Shown piece after piece: positions 1 to 6,777 of a stretch of DNA of 14,605 nt (its first letter is position 1; the number at the start of each line of letters is the position of its first letter). The stretch comes from Betaproteobacteria bacterium (GTDB lineage: Bacteria; Pseudomonadota; Gammaproteobacteria; Burkholderiales; SG8-39): assembly GCA_012274205.1 (NCBI GenBank), contig JAAOZY010000123.1, positions 1 to 14,605 of the forward strand. The letters run 5' to 3'. The translations under genes were made by a program, and so were the position numbers. The notes under the pieces are model-generated. The model was given only the letters and a program-made list of their open reading frames with translations. It did no database searches and was not told the origin of the DNA.

Positions 1-2
1 GA

Positions 3-410
3 GCGCGCCGCGCCATGAGCGAGATCAACGTCGTGCCCTATATCGACGTGATGCTGGTGCTGCTGGTGATATTCATGATTACCGCGCCGCTGGTCAACCC
101 GGGCGTGGTCGAGCTGCCTTCGGTGGGAAAATCCTCGCAGCCGCCGGAGCAGCCGCTGGAGGTGGTGATCAAGGCCGATGGTGCGCTGCTGCTGCGCGAG
201 GGCAGCGCCGGCGCGCCGGGCGATCGCCAGGTGTCAAGCGCGGAGCTGGTCGCGGCGTTGCGGCAAAAGCAAAAGACGCATCCGGATCAGCCGGTGGTGA
301 TCGCCGCGGACAAGGACGTGCGCTACGAAGAGGTGCTCAAGGTAATGGATGAGCTGCAACAGCAGAACGTGCGCAGGGTGGGACTGCTGGTGAAGCCTGC
401 GCCACGATGA
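3..410 (+). CDS. tolR: TolR, inner-membrane stator protein of the Tol-Pal system (5' end cut)
   Basis: TolR pairs with TolQ to form the proton-driven motor that energises TolA during outer-membrane constriction at division. The frame is open from the window edge (A-R-R-A before the ATG at 15), matching the basic N-terminus of TolR just before MSEINVVPYIDV, so the true start lies upstream and the ATG at 15 is internal. Counting from that ATG, one membrane helix spans about residues 6-27 with the conserved proton-path Asp at 11 (YIDVMLVLL). The periplasmic ExbD/TolR domain fills the rest and ends in the usual VGLLV strand. The stop overlaps the tolA start (ATGA). The function is secure from the motif and the neighbours; only the left end is missing. 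Confidence 0.95.
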   Translation, partial: ARRAMSEINVVPYIDVMLVLLVIFMITAPLVNPGVVELPSVGKSSQPPEQPLEVVIKADGALLLREGSAGAPGDRQVSSAELVAALRQKQKTHPDQPVVIAADKDVRYEEVLKVMDELQQQNVRRVGLLVKPAPR

Positions 411-1204
411 GCGCAGCCGCGCTCGGGTTCGTATACGAGGAGCCGGGCAAGCTCCCCTCCGCGGCGCTCGCGCTGCTGGTGCACCTGTTGTTGGCGGCGA
501 TCCTGTTTTTCGGCGTGCACTGGCAGAGCCGGGAGCCCGACGCGGTGACGGTCGAGCTGTGGAACAGCCCGCCGACGCAGGTGGCGCCGAAGATCGAGCC
601 CAGGCTGGCAAAGCCAATGCCGGCCCCGGAGCCCAAAGTCGAACCCAAGCCCGAGCCGAAACCCGAAGTCAGGCCGGAGCCCAAGATCGAGAAAACGGTG
701 GAGCCGCCCAAGCCCGATATCGCGCTGGAAAAGAAGAAAGAGATCAAGAAGGAGCCGCCGAAAAAGGTGGAGCCCAAACCGGTGCCCAAGCGCGAGCCCC
801 GGCTCAACCTCGACCGCAGCAAGGACATACGCGCGCAGCTCGAGCACGAGTCCGCGGCGCTCAGCCAGCAACTGGAAAAGGACCGCATCCTGGCGCAAAT
901 GCGGCAAGAGACGGCGGCAGCGAGCGCAAGCGCGAACGCGGCGTATATCGGCAAGCTCAAGGGCAAGATCAAGAGCAACATCGTGCTGCCCTCGGGTATC
1001 GCCGGCAACCCGGAGGCGATATTCGACGTGGTGCAATTGCCCACCGGCGAAGTGATGTCAGCCAAACTGCGCCAGTCCAGCGGCAACAAGGCCTACGATG
1101 CGGCGGTGGAAAGGGCCATTTTGAAGTCATCGCCGCTGCCGCGGCCGGACCGGCCGGAGCAGTTCCAGCGCCAGCTCGAAATCAAATTCAGGCCGCTGGA
1201 TTGA
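407..1204 (+). CDS. tolA: TolA, periplasm-spanning linker of the Tol-Pal system
   Basis: TolA links the TolQR motor to TolB and Pal at the outer membrane. The 265-residue product shows the classic three domains. A short cytoplasmic N-terminus is followed by one membrane helix at about 17-39 containing a conserved-type His (H26). A Pro/Glu/Lys-rich rod at about 60-135 has repeated EPKP-like units. An Ala/Gln-rich helical stretch at about 137-180 precedes a C-terminal TonB-like domain at about 180-265 (SGNKAYDAAVERAI). The rod is shorter than in E. coli TolA, as is common outside enterics. The start ATG overlaps the tolR stop by four bases, which suggests translational coupling. Long minus-strand frames opposite the rod are shadows of its repetitive codons. 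Confidence 0.95.
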   Translation: MSAAALGFVYEEPGKLPSAALALLVHLLLAAILFFGVHWQSREPDAVTVELWNSPPTQVAPKIEPRLAKPMPAPEPKVEPKPEPKPEVRPEPKIEKTVEPPKPDIALEKKKEIKKEPPKKVEPKPVPKREPRLNLDRSKDIRAQLEHESAALSQQLEKDRILAQMRQETAAASASANAAYIGKLKGKIKSNIVLPSGIAGNPEAIFDVVQLPTGEVMSAKLRQSSGNKAYDAAVERAILKSSPLPRPDRPEQFQRQLEIKFRPLD

Positions 1205-1226
1205 ATCCGTCCCAGATACTTTTGCT

Positions 1227-1235
1227 TGATATAAT
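1227..1235 (+). promoter_or_regulatory. Extended -10 promoter ahead of tolB
   Basis: The 58-base tolA-tolB gap contains TG-A-TATAAT, an exact extended -10 (TGnTATAAT). No good -35 lies 16-18 bases upstream, which extended -10 promoters can tolerate. Transcription would begin near 1242, giving a leader of about 20 bases before the ATG at 1263. A GTG start at 1239 would be left outside that transcript. tolB-pal-cpoB may therefore be transcribed both from here and from the upstream tol promoter. Confidence 0.6.
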
Positions 1236-1262
1236 CGCGTGAGCATTTTCCTGGAACTCCGC

Positions 1263-2540
1263 ATGCGCCTCGTAATCCGCACCTTCCTGTTACTGCTTGC
1301 GCTGGCCTGTTCCAGCGCCCAGGCGCAGCTTTCGATCGAAATCACCGGCGGCGGCGCGAACCAGATCCCGATCGGCGTGCTGCGTTTTGCCGGCGAGCAG
1401 GTGCTGCCGCAGAACATCAGCGACATCGTCGAAGCCGACCTGCAGCGCAGCGGGCGCTTCCGCATGCTGTTCGCCGGCAGCGTCAATCCGCTGCCGACCG
1501 AGATGGCGCAGGTCAATTTCGACGACTGGAAGAGCCGCGGCGGCGACGCCCTGGTCATCGGCAGCGTGGTGCGCCTCGCCGACGGGCGCTTCGAAGCGCG
1601 TTTCCGCCTGCTCGACGTGCCCAGGCAGACGCAGATCGCGGGGGTCGCGTTTACCCTGACGGCGCAGCAGGTGCGCGCCACGGCGCACCGCATCGCCGAC
1701 ATGGTGTACGAGAAGCTGACCGGCGACCGCGGCGTGTTCTCCACGCGCATCGCCTACGTGGTGAAGCAGGGCAGCCGCTACGAACTGCAGATCGCCGATG
1801 CCGACGGCGCCGGCGCGCAGACCGCGCTCGCTTCGCGCGAGCCGATCATATCCCCGGCCTGGTCACCCGACGGCACGCGCCTTGCATACGTCTCGTTCGA
1901 AAACCGCAAGCCGGTGGTATACGTGCATTCGCTGGTGTCCGGGCGGCGCCAGGTGGTGGCGAACTTCAAGGGATCCAACAGCGCGCCCGCCTGGTCGGTC
2001 GACGGCCAGCATCTGGCGGTGGTGCTGTCCAAGGACGGCGGCTCGCAGATCTACCTCATCGGCGCCGACGGCAGCAACCCGCGGCGCATTACCCAGTCGA
2101 GCGCAATCAATACGGAACCTTTTTTCTCCCCCGACGGTCAATGGATTTACTTCACCTCGGACCGCGGCGGCAGCCCGCAGATCTATCGGATGGGCGTGAC
2201 TGGTGGCGACGCGACGCGCATTAGCTTCAACGGCAACTACAACGTCTCGCCGCGCATCGCGCCCGACGGCAAGACGCTGGTCTACATTGCGCGCGAAGGC
2301 GGGCGCTTTCAGCTCAAGTCCCTGGACCTGGCAAGCGGGCAGGCGCAGTCCCTTACCGACGGGCAGCACGATGAATCGCCCAGCATCGCGCCCAACGGCA
2401 AAATGATTCTCTATGCCACGCAGATGAACAACCGCGGTTCCCTGGCAGCGGTGTCGATCGACGGCAGGGTGAAGCAGCGCCTGTCGGTGCAGGCGGCCGA
2501 CGTGCGCGAGCCTGCCTGGGGTCCGTTTTTCAATAACTGA
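1263..2540 (+). CDS. tolB: TolB, periplasmic beta-propeller of the Tol-Pal system
   Basis: TolB is a soluble periplasmic protein that binds Pal and the TolA C-terminus. From the ATG at 1263 the product is 425 residues, the usual length. It begins with a signal peptide (MRLVIRTFLLLLALACSSAQA, cut before Q). An N-terminal alpha/beta domain extends to about residue 155, and a six-bladed propeller follows with repeated SPDG motifs (PAWSPDG, PFFSPDG, RIAPDG, SIAPNG). It ends in WGPFFNN. A GTG at 1239 in the same frame would add eight residues before the signal peptide and would lie upstream of the predicted transcription start, so the ATG is preferred. pal follows after 21 bases. Confidence 0.95.
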   Translation: MRLVIRTFLLLLALACSSAQAQLSIEITGGGANQIPIGVLRFAGEQVLPQNISDIVEADLQRSGRFRMLFAGSVNPLPTEMAQVNFDDWKSRGGDALVIGSVVRLADGRFEARFRLLDVPRQTQIAGVAFTLTAQQVRATAHRIADMVYEKLTGDRGVFSTRIAYVVKQGSRYELQIADADGAGAQTALASREPIISPAWSPDGTRLAYVSFENRKPVVYVHSLVSGRRQVVANFKGSNSAPAWSVDGQHLAVVLSKDGGSQIYLIGADGSNPRRITQSSAINTEPFFSPDGQWIYFTSDRGGSPQIYRMGVTGGDATRISFNGNYNVSPRIAPDGKTLVYIAREGGRFQLKSLDLASGQAQSLTDGQHDESPSIAPNGKMILYATQMNNRGSLAAVSIDGRVKQRLSVQAADVREPAWGPFFNN

Positions 2541-2561
2541 TAAGACCAGAAGGAGATGGGA

Positions 2562-3101
2562 ATGAAAAAATTGTTTGCTCTTGCCGCCGCGCTCGCCCTG
2601 CTTGCGGGCTGCGCCAGCACGCCCATGTCGGATAACAAGGCCGGGGTCGAGGATCGCAGCGCGACCGGCAATGCGCCGGTGCAGCAGGGCGGATCCACGG
2701 CCACGCCGGTCGCGCCCAAGGCCGATCAGCAGCTCAATCCGCTCAAGGACCCGAACAACATCCTGTCCAAGCGCAGCATCTTCTACGACTACGACAAATA
2801 CGAGGTCAAGGACGAATACAAGCCGATGCTGCAGGCGCATGCGAATTACATCGGCCAGCACTCCGACACCAAGCTGCTGATCCAGGGCAACTGCGACGAG
2901 CGCGGCAGCCGCGAATACAATATCGCGCTGGGGCAGAAGCGCGCCGACGGCGTGAAGAAAATACTGGAACTCATGGGCGTCAAGGAAAGCCAGCTCGAAT
3001 CGGTGAGCCTGGGCGAGGAGAAGCCGCGCTGCACCGAGCAGACCGAGGAGTGCTACGCCCAGAACCGGCGCAGCGACGTGCTCTACCCGGGCGAGCACTG
3101 A
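2562..3101 (+). CDS. pal: Pal, peptidoglycan-associated outer-membrane lipoprotein
   Basis: Pal anchors the outer membrane to peptidoglycan and is the outer partner of TolB. The start at 2562 (MKKLFALAAALALLAGC) sits six bases after a strong GAAGGAG ribosome site. An ATG at 2556 in the same frame would abut that site, so it is less likely. The lipobox LAGC puts the lipidated Cys at residue 17, giving a 179-residue precursor. A flexible linker reaches about residue 65, and the OmpA-like domain fills about 70-177. That domain carries the peptidoglycan-binding signature GNCDERGSREYN (109-120), LGQKRAD and the closing QNRRSDV. The length is normal. The order tolB-pal-cpoB is the standard one. Confidence 0.95.
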   Translation: MKKLFALAAALALLAGCASTPMSDNKAGVEDRSATGNAPVQQGGSTATPVAPKADQQLNPLKDPNNILSKRSIFYDYDKYEVKDEYKPMLQAHANYIGQHSDTKLLIQGNCDERGSREYNIALGQKRADGVKKILELMGVKESQLESVSLGEEKPRCTEQTEECYAQNRRSDVLYPGEH

Positions 3102-3104
3102 TCG

Positions 3105-3851
3105 ATGAAGCTGCGCGCCGCACTGCTGCTGGGACTGCTTTTCGCGGCCGGCACCGCGCGCGCCGGCATGTTCGACGACGAGGAAGCGCGCAAGGCGATC
3201 CTCGACCTGCGCGTGCAGGTCGAGGCCAACCAGAAGGCCGCGGAAGCGCGTCTGGTAAAACTTGAATCCCAGGCGCAAGACCGTTCCATCGATGTGGCGC
3301 GCCAGCTCGACGAACTGCGGCAGGAACTGGCGCGCCTGCGCGGCGAGCTCGAAGTGCAGGCGCACCAGCTCGACACCCTGGACCGGCGCCAGAAAGACCT
3401 GTACGTCGACCTGGATGCGCGCCTGCGCAAGCTCGAGGCCGCCGCCAAGGCGCAGGAGAAGCCGGTCGCCGATCCCGTTGCCGAGGGCAAGGCCTACGAG
3501 GCGGCGCTGAACCAGTTCAAGCTGGGCAACTTCCAGGCCTCGGTGGCCGCATTCCAGGGCTTCCTCGCCAGCTATCCCGACAGCCAGCAGGTGTCGAACG
3601 CCCAGTACTGGATCGGCAACGCCTATTACGAATTGCGCGACTACAAGACCGCGATTGCCGCGCAGCAAAAAGTGCTCGCAACCTGGCCCGGCAGCGCGAA
3701 GGCGCCCGATGCGATGCTCAACATCGCGAGCTGCCAGGCCGCAATGGGCGACAACAAGGCGGCGCGCGAGACGCTGCAGTCGCTGCTGAAGAAATATCCC
3801 GGCACGCCGGCCGCCGATCAGGCCAAGCAGCGCCTGGCGGGAAAACGCTAG
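3105..3851 (+). CDS. cpoB: CpoB (YbgF), periplasmic coordinator of cell division
   Basis: CpoB links Tol-Pal activity to peptidoglycan synthesis by PBP1B in well-studied relatives. The 248-residue product has a signal peptide (residues 1-20, cut at ARA|G) followed by the family's typical mature start, GMFDDEEARKAI. A long coiled coil runs from about 27 to 108 (heptads rich in Leu, Arg, Glu and Gln) and is the trimerisation region of the family. Three TPR-like helical pairs span about 128-245 (AYEAALNQFKLGNF, ANAYYELRDYKTAI, DAMLNIASCQAAMGD). It starts three bases after pal and is almost certainly cotranscribed with it. All domains appear intact. Confidence 0.93.
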   Translation: MKLRAALLLGLLFAAGTARAGMFDDEEARKAILDLRVQVEANQKAAEARLVKLESQAQDRSIDVARQLDELRQELARLRGELEVQAHQLDTLDRRQKDLYVDLDARLRKLEAAAKAQEKPVADPVAEGKAYEAALNQFKLGNFQASVAAFQGFLASYPDSQQVSNAQYWIGNAYYELRDYKTAIAAQQKVLATWPGSAKAPDAMLNIASCQAAMGDNKAARETLQSLLKKYPGTPAADQAKQRLAGKR

Positions 3852-3856
3852 CCGGG

Positions 3857-3891
3857 TGTTGAAAAAGGGGGCGACGCCCCCGCCGGCAACA
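3857..3891. terminator. Hairpin between cpoB and queC; terminator-like on the minus strand
   Basis: A G5CG/CGC5-type perfect stem at 3867-3881 (six pairs, three-base loop) is flanked by a second pairing of TGTTG (3857-3861) with CAACA (3887-3891). On the plus strand a run of A precedes the stem, so it does not look like an intrinsic terminator for cpoB. Read on the minus strand the stem is followed directly by TTTTT, which fits an intrinsic terminator, although no minus-strand gene is visible upstream of it. Confidence 0.4.
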
Positions 3892-3899
3892 ATCGACCC

Positions 3900-4586
3900 A
3901 TGCCAAATGCCGTCGTTCTGCTCTCTGGAGGCCTGGATTCGGCCACCGTCCTCGCCATGGCGCGGCAGCAGGGCTACGCCTGTCACGCGCTGTCCATCGA
4001 TTACGGCCAGCGCCACCGGGCCGAGCTCGACGCCGCGGCGAACGTGGCGCGCGCGCTGGGCGCGGCCGGGCACAAGACGGTCAGCATCGACCTCACCGCC
4101 TTTGGCGGCTCCGCGCTGACCGACGCCGCCATCGCCGTGCCCACCGGCGGCGTGCAGAAGCAGGGCATCCCCATCACCTACGTGCCGGCGCGCAATACCA
4201 TCATGCTTTCGCTCGCGCTCGCCTGGGCCGAGGTGCTGGGCGCGCAACACCTTTTTTTCGGCGCCAACGCAGTCGACTACTCCGGCTACCCCGACTGCCG
4301 TCCGGAGTACATGCGCGCCTTCGAGCGCCTCGCCAACCTGGCCACCAAGGCCGGCGTCGAGGGCCGCAGGCTGAGCCTGCACACGCCCATCATCGCGATG
4401 AGCAAGGCGCAGATCATCGAACTGGGCCTGAAGCTGGGCGTGGACTACGGCCTAACGGTCTCCTGCTATCAGGCCGATGCCGCGGGCCGCGCCTGCGGCG
4501 TCTGCGATTCCTGCCGCCTGCGCCGCGCCGGCTTCGAGGCTGCCGGCGTCGCCGACCAGACGCGCTATTTCAGCGCGCCGGCCTGA
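3900..4586 (+). CDS. queC: QueC, 7-cyano-7-deazaguanine (preQ0) synthase
   Basis: QueC converts 7-carboxy-7-deazaguanine and ammonia to preQ0 at the cost of ATP, in the route to queuosine in tRNA. The 228-residue product opens with the PP-loop ATP-binding motif LLSGGLDSAT (7-16). It has the conserved ITYVPARNTIMLSLA and ANAVDYSGYPDCRPE segments, and ends with a zinc site of four Cys (C189, C199, C202, C205). Length and motifs are complete. No clear Shine-Dalgarno precedes the ATG at 3900, but a start here places the PP-loop where the family has it. queC sits beside the tol-pal genes in many proteobacteria. queD, queE and queF are not in the window. Confidence 0.95.
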   Translation: MPNAVVLLSGGLDSATVLAMARQQGYACHALSIDYGQRHRAELDAAANVARALGAAGHKTVSIDLTAFGGSALTDAAIAVPTGGVQKQGIPITYVPARNTIMLSLALAWAEVLGAQHLFFGANAVDYSGYPDCRPEYMRAFERLANLATKAGVEGRRLSLHTPIIAMSKAQIIELGLKLGVDYGLTVSCYQADAAGRACGVCDSCRLRRAGFEAAGVADQTRYFSAPA

Positions 4587-4605
4587 GCCGCGCCACGGAC
4601 GCGGC
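4587..4605. terminator. GC-rich hairpin directly after queC
   Basis: GCCGCG (4587-4592) and CGCGGC (4600-4605) form a six-pair stem around a seven-base loop, beginning on the base after the queC stop. No T-run follows, so this is at best a weak or factor-assisted terminator. Confidence 0.3.
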
Positions 4606-4648
4606 GCAGCGCATAGGCTGGGATTATTCCCGGGCTAAAAGATTTTAC

Positions 4649-4676
4649 TTGCGCCTCGCGCGACCCAGACTAGAAT
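4649..4676 (+). promoter_or_regulatory. Sigma70-type promoter for the YeeE/YedE transporter gene
   Basis: TTGCGC (4649-4654) and TAGAAT (4671-4676) are 16 bases apart. They match the -35 and -10 consensus at four and five of six positions. The predicted start near 4683 leaves a leader of about 20 bases that contains a GGGGAGG ribosome site ahead of the ATG at 4705. Confidence 0.5.
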
Positions 4677-4704
4677 CCTCCGATTCTCACGGGCGGGGAG
4701 GCCC

Positions 4705-5823
4705 ATGAAAGAAATCAATCCGGTGGCCATTGCGCACACCGTGGCCTGGGGCGGCTTCGCGCTCGCCTTCATCTTCGGCGCGGTCGCCAACAAGACCAAT
4801 TTCTGCACCATGGGCGCGGTATCCGACATGGTGAACATGGGCGATTGGGGGCGCATGCGCATGTGGCTGCTCGCGATCGCAGTCGCGATCCTCGGCGCGA
4901 CCGCGCTGCAGCTCGGCGGCGTGGTCGAGCTGTCCAAGTCGATCTACATGGGCGCGAATTTCCCCTGGCTGTCCTATCTCGTCGGCGGCCTCGCCTTCGG
5001 CGTCGGCATGACCCTGGGCTCGGGCTGCGCCAGCAAAACTTTGATCCGCATCGGCGGCGGCAGCCTCAAATCGCTGGTGGTGTTCGTGTTCATCGGCATT
5101 TCCGCCTATGTCACGCTGAAGGGCCTGTTCGGCGTGTTTCGCGCGGGCGTGCTCGATCCGGTGGCGCTGCATTTGGGCAGCGGGCAGGACCTGCCGTCGC
5201 TGCTGGCCCAGGCATTCGGCGCGGACAAGAAGGAGATGCTCGAGCTCGCGAGCGCGGTGGTGGCCGGCCTGCTGCTTGTGTTCGTGTTCAAGGACCGCGA
5301 CTTCCGCCGCAATTTCGACGGCATCCTCGGCGGCCTGACCGTCGGGCTGGTGGTGGTCGGCGGCTGGTATGTGAGCGGCAAGCTCGGCTATCTGGCCGAG
5401 GACCCCAACACCTTGCAGGAAGCCTTCCTCGCCACCAACACCGGGCGCCTGGAATCGCTCTCCTTCGTCGCGCCGCAGGCCTATCTGCTCGAACTGCTCA
5501 TGTTCTGGACCGACACCAGCCGCATCGTCACCTTCGGCATCGCTTCGGTCCTGGGCGTGGTGGCGGGCTCCGCGGCGTATGCGCTGGCGAGCCGCAGCTT
5601 CCGCTGGGAGAGCTTCCGCGATCCCGCCGATACCGGCAACCATATGCTCGGCGGCATCCTCATGGGTTTCGGCGGCGTGACCGCGATGGGCTGCACCGTG
5701 GGCCAAGGCATCACCGGCTTTTCCACGCTGGCGCTGGGCTCCATGCTCACCTTCCTCGCCATCGTCGCCGGCGCCGCCCTCACGATGAAATGGCAGTACG
5801 CGCGCATGCTGCGGGAAGCATGA
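4705..5823 (+). CDS. YeeE/YedE (TsuA-like) membrane transporter for thiosulfate or related sulfur compounds
   Basis: This is a 372-residue hydrophobic protein with roughly nine or more membrane helices and the internal duplication of the YeeE/YedE family. Characterised TsuA/YeeE proteins carry thiosulfate inward using conserved Cys residues. The same three contexts are present here: NFC at C34, GSGCASK at C108 and GCTVGQG at C330. A ribosome site (GGGGAGG) precedes the ATG. The extra stretch around 130-170 (GLFGVFRAGVLDPVALHLGS) looks like an extramembrane loop. No TusA-like (TsuB/YedF) partner lies beside it, unlike the E. coli tsuAB pair. Family assignment is firm. The substrate (thiosulfate, or a selenium/sulfur species) is inferred. 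Confidence 0.88.
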   Translation: MKEINPVAIAHTVAWGGFALAFIFGAVANKTNFCTMGAVSDMVNMGDWGRMRMWLLAIAVAILGATALQLGGVVELSKSIYMGANFPWLSYLVGGLAFGVGMTLGSGCASKTLIRIGGGSLKSLVVFVFIGISAYVTLKGLFGVFRAGVLDPVALHLGSGQDLPSLLAQAFGADKKEMLELASAVVAGLLLVFVFKDRDFRRNFDGILGGLTVGLVVVGGWYVSGKLGYLAEDPNTLQEAFLATNTGRLESLSFVAPQAYLLELLMFWTDTSRIVTFGIASVLGVVAGSAAYALASRSFRWESFRDPADTGNHMLGGILMGFGGVTAMGCTVGQGITGFSTLALGSMLTFLAIVAGAALTMKWQYARMLREA

Positions 5824-5894
5824 GGTTTTTCGCCCTAGCGGACGCGCCGTCGGTGAAATCGATGCGAATGCAGGCGCAAAAAGCCCGGATTACA

Positions 5895-5924
5895 TTGACA
5901 CAAGTACCCCCGGCAAATTAAAAT
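5895..5924 (+). promoter_or_regulatory. Strong promoter of the tRNA-Lys genes
   Basis: A perfect -35 TTGACA (5895-5900) and TAAAAT (5919-5924) are separated by 18 bases and followed by the GC-rich discriminator CGCGCC typical of stringently controlled stable-RNA promoters. Transcription would begin near 5931, just ahead of the tRNA at 5938. Confidence 0.75.
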
Positions 5925-5937
5925 CGCGCCTCTTTTC

Positions 5938-6013
5938 GGGTCGTTAGCTCAGCCGGTAGAGCAGCGGACTTTTAATCCGTTGGTCGCCAGTTCGAATCTG
6001 GCACGGCCTACCA
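5938..6013 (+). tRNA. tRNA-Lys (anticodon TTT)
   Basis: This is a 76-base cloverleaf. The acceptor stem GGGTCGT/ACGGCCT has two wobble pairs (first and fourth). The D-arm is TAGCTCAGCCGGTAGAGC, the anticodon stem GCGGA/TCCGT, and the loop C-T-TTT-A-A. The T-arm contains TTCGAAT. A discriminator A and encoded CCA close it at 6011-6013. The two acceptor wobbles are slightly unusual but tolerable. Confidence 0.97.
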
Positions 6014-6020
6014 AAAGTTC

Positions 6021-6053
6021 AAGCGAAGTGGTGCTGTAGTATCCTGTTCGCTT
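6021..6053 (+). other. Inverted repeat in the spacer between the two tRNA-Lys genes
   Basis: AAGCGAA (6021-6027) and TTCGCTT (6047-6053) can form a seven-pair stem with a 19-base loop. In a shared precursor transcript this could be a processing hairpin. It lacks the position and T-run of a terminator. Confidence 0.4.
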
Positions 6054-6056
6054 TAG

Positions 6057-6132
6057 GGGGCGTTAGCTCAGTTGGTAGAGCAGCTGACTCTTAATCAGTT
6101 GGTCGCAGGTTCGACCCCTGCACGCCCTACCA
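6057..6132 (+). tRNA. tRNA-Lys (anticodon CTT), site of integration
   Basis: This is a 76-base cloverleaf with acceptor GGGGCGT/ACGCCCT (first pair G-T), D-arm TAGCTCAGTTGGTAGAGC, anticodon stem GCTGA/TCAGT, loop C-T-CTT-A-A, T-arm GCAGG-TTCGACC-CCTGC, discriminator A and encoded CCA (6130-6132). It lies 43 bases after tRNA-Lys(TTT) and probably shares its transcript. Its 3' half is duplicated exactly at 8236-8279, so the gene served as an attachment site and was rebuilt intact on the left side of the insertion. Confidence 0.97.
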
Positions 6133-6133
6133 A
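6090..6133 (+). repeat. Left attachment repeat (attL) inside tRNA-Lys(CTT)
   Basis: These 44 bases run from the first anticodon base to one base past the CCA end and recur without mismatch at 8236-8279. The bases on each side of both copies differ, so the repeat ends are sharp. An anticodon-loop to 3'-end span is typical of tyrosine-recombinase attachment sites in tRNA genes. Confidence 0.9.
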
Positions 6134-6566
6134 CATCAATCAGAGAGTCATGTATCGGTAGCTCTACTGTCGTGAGTGGCCTGTGGCGCAGATGTGTCGC
6201 CGACCCTCGAACGTTGAACTTTACATCACCGTTCACCGCTTTCCAGAAGTTCGAAGGTTTGGCGGCAATGCGGTAGGCATTCGAGCGCTCGGCGTCCAGT
6301 CCCATTTCAGGGAATTCCTTACGGAATTCAAGCCCCAGGACTTTTTCGAACTTCCGCAGGGTGCGCTTTCTTGGGCATGGGAGCGCCTCGCAGTAGGGAA
6401 GGGTAGCTATAGCCTGTTAGAGGGTACAAAACAATCCCTTTACCTCGGACGACTCCATCGGGGAGTTCCACCGCAACTCCACCAGACCTACAGTGTCAGC
6501 CCAAGAACTACCCGTGCAATCGGCAAGTGTTTTTCCGCACTCCGAGACCCACCAGTAGGGCCACAT
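6134..6566 (-). pseudogene. Possible decayed minus-strand gene next to attL, unidentified
   Basis: Read on the minus strand, one frame runs from an ATG at 6566 (MWPYWWVSECGKTL...) to a TAA at 6417-6419. The same frame then continues open through KFEKVLGLEFRKEF, GLDAERSNAYRIAAKPSN and FWKAVNGDVKFNV until it enters the tRNA. Codon choice in about 6200-6370 is gene-like. The in-frame TAA and the lack of an ATG until 6305 suggest decay, or two tiny genes. I recognise no family. It lies where an integrase often sits, but I see no recombinase motif. Frames on the plus strand over the same DNA are also partly open, so strand and reality are uncertain. Confidence 0.25.
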
Positions 6567-6648
6567 GATCCCAGTCTCAATTTAGGCCCCCTGAGCGTCT
6601 CTAGGAAAGGCGCTATTGCGGGCCGGCGGGGAGCCGGGCCTGTGGTGC

Positions 6649-6657
6649 TGTGGAAAA
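6649..6657 (-). promoter_or_regulatory. DnaA-box match
   Basis: On the minus strand this reads TTTTCCACA, which fits the relaxed DnaA-box consensus TTWTNCACA. It is paired with the perfect box 107 bases to the right. Confidence 0.35.
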
Positions 6658-6755
6658 CTTATGCGCGGAATCACTCAAGCCGGCCTAGAAAAGGCCGTAG
6701 TAAGCATTAATAACTGGAAAACCCCCAGTAATTGAGCATTATCAACGTGCTTGAC

Positions 6756-6764
6756 TGTGGATAA
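6756..6764 (-). promoter_or_regulatory. Perfect DnaA box
   Basis: On the minus strand this is TTATCCACA, the strict DnaA-box consensus. It lies in AT-rich DNA about 90 bases before the protease operon, and just after a TTGACT (6751-6756) that could serve as a -35 element, so DnaA binding here could affect either replication or transcription. Confidence 0.4.
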
Positions 6765-6777
6765 TCGTATATATTGC

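Noticed and set aside
323..1089. Long minus-strand frames opposite tolR and tolA
   Set aside because: They mirror the repetitive Pro/Lys/Glu codons of the TolA rod and have low-complexity products.
1863..4382. An 839-codon open frame on the minus strand opposite tolB, pal, cpoB and queC
   Set aside because: It spans four well-supported plus-strand genes, has repetitive Arg/Leu/Ala/Val/Gly/His composition typical of antisense frames in GC-rich DNA, and matches no recognisable domain.
6063..6305. Minus-strand 80-codon frame running into the tRNA (product ends ...GRTCDQLI...)
   Set aside because: The last part is a translation of the tRNA-Lys gene, a well-known annotation artefact. Only the part outside the tRNA is kept, as a doubtful remnant.
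6183..6710. Plus-strand 175-codon frame in the element's left arm
   Set aside because: It has no ribosome site, odd composition and no domain, and it competes with a more gene-like minus-strand frame over the same DNA.
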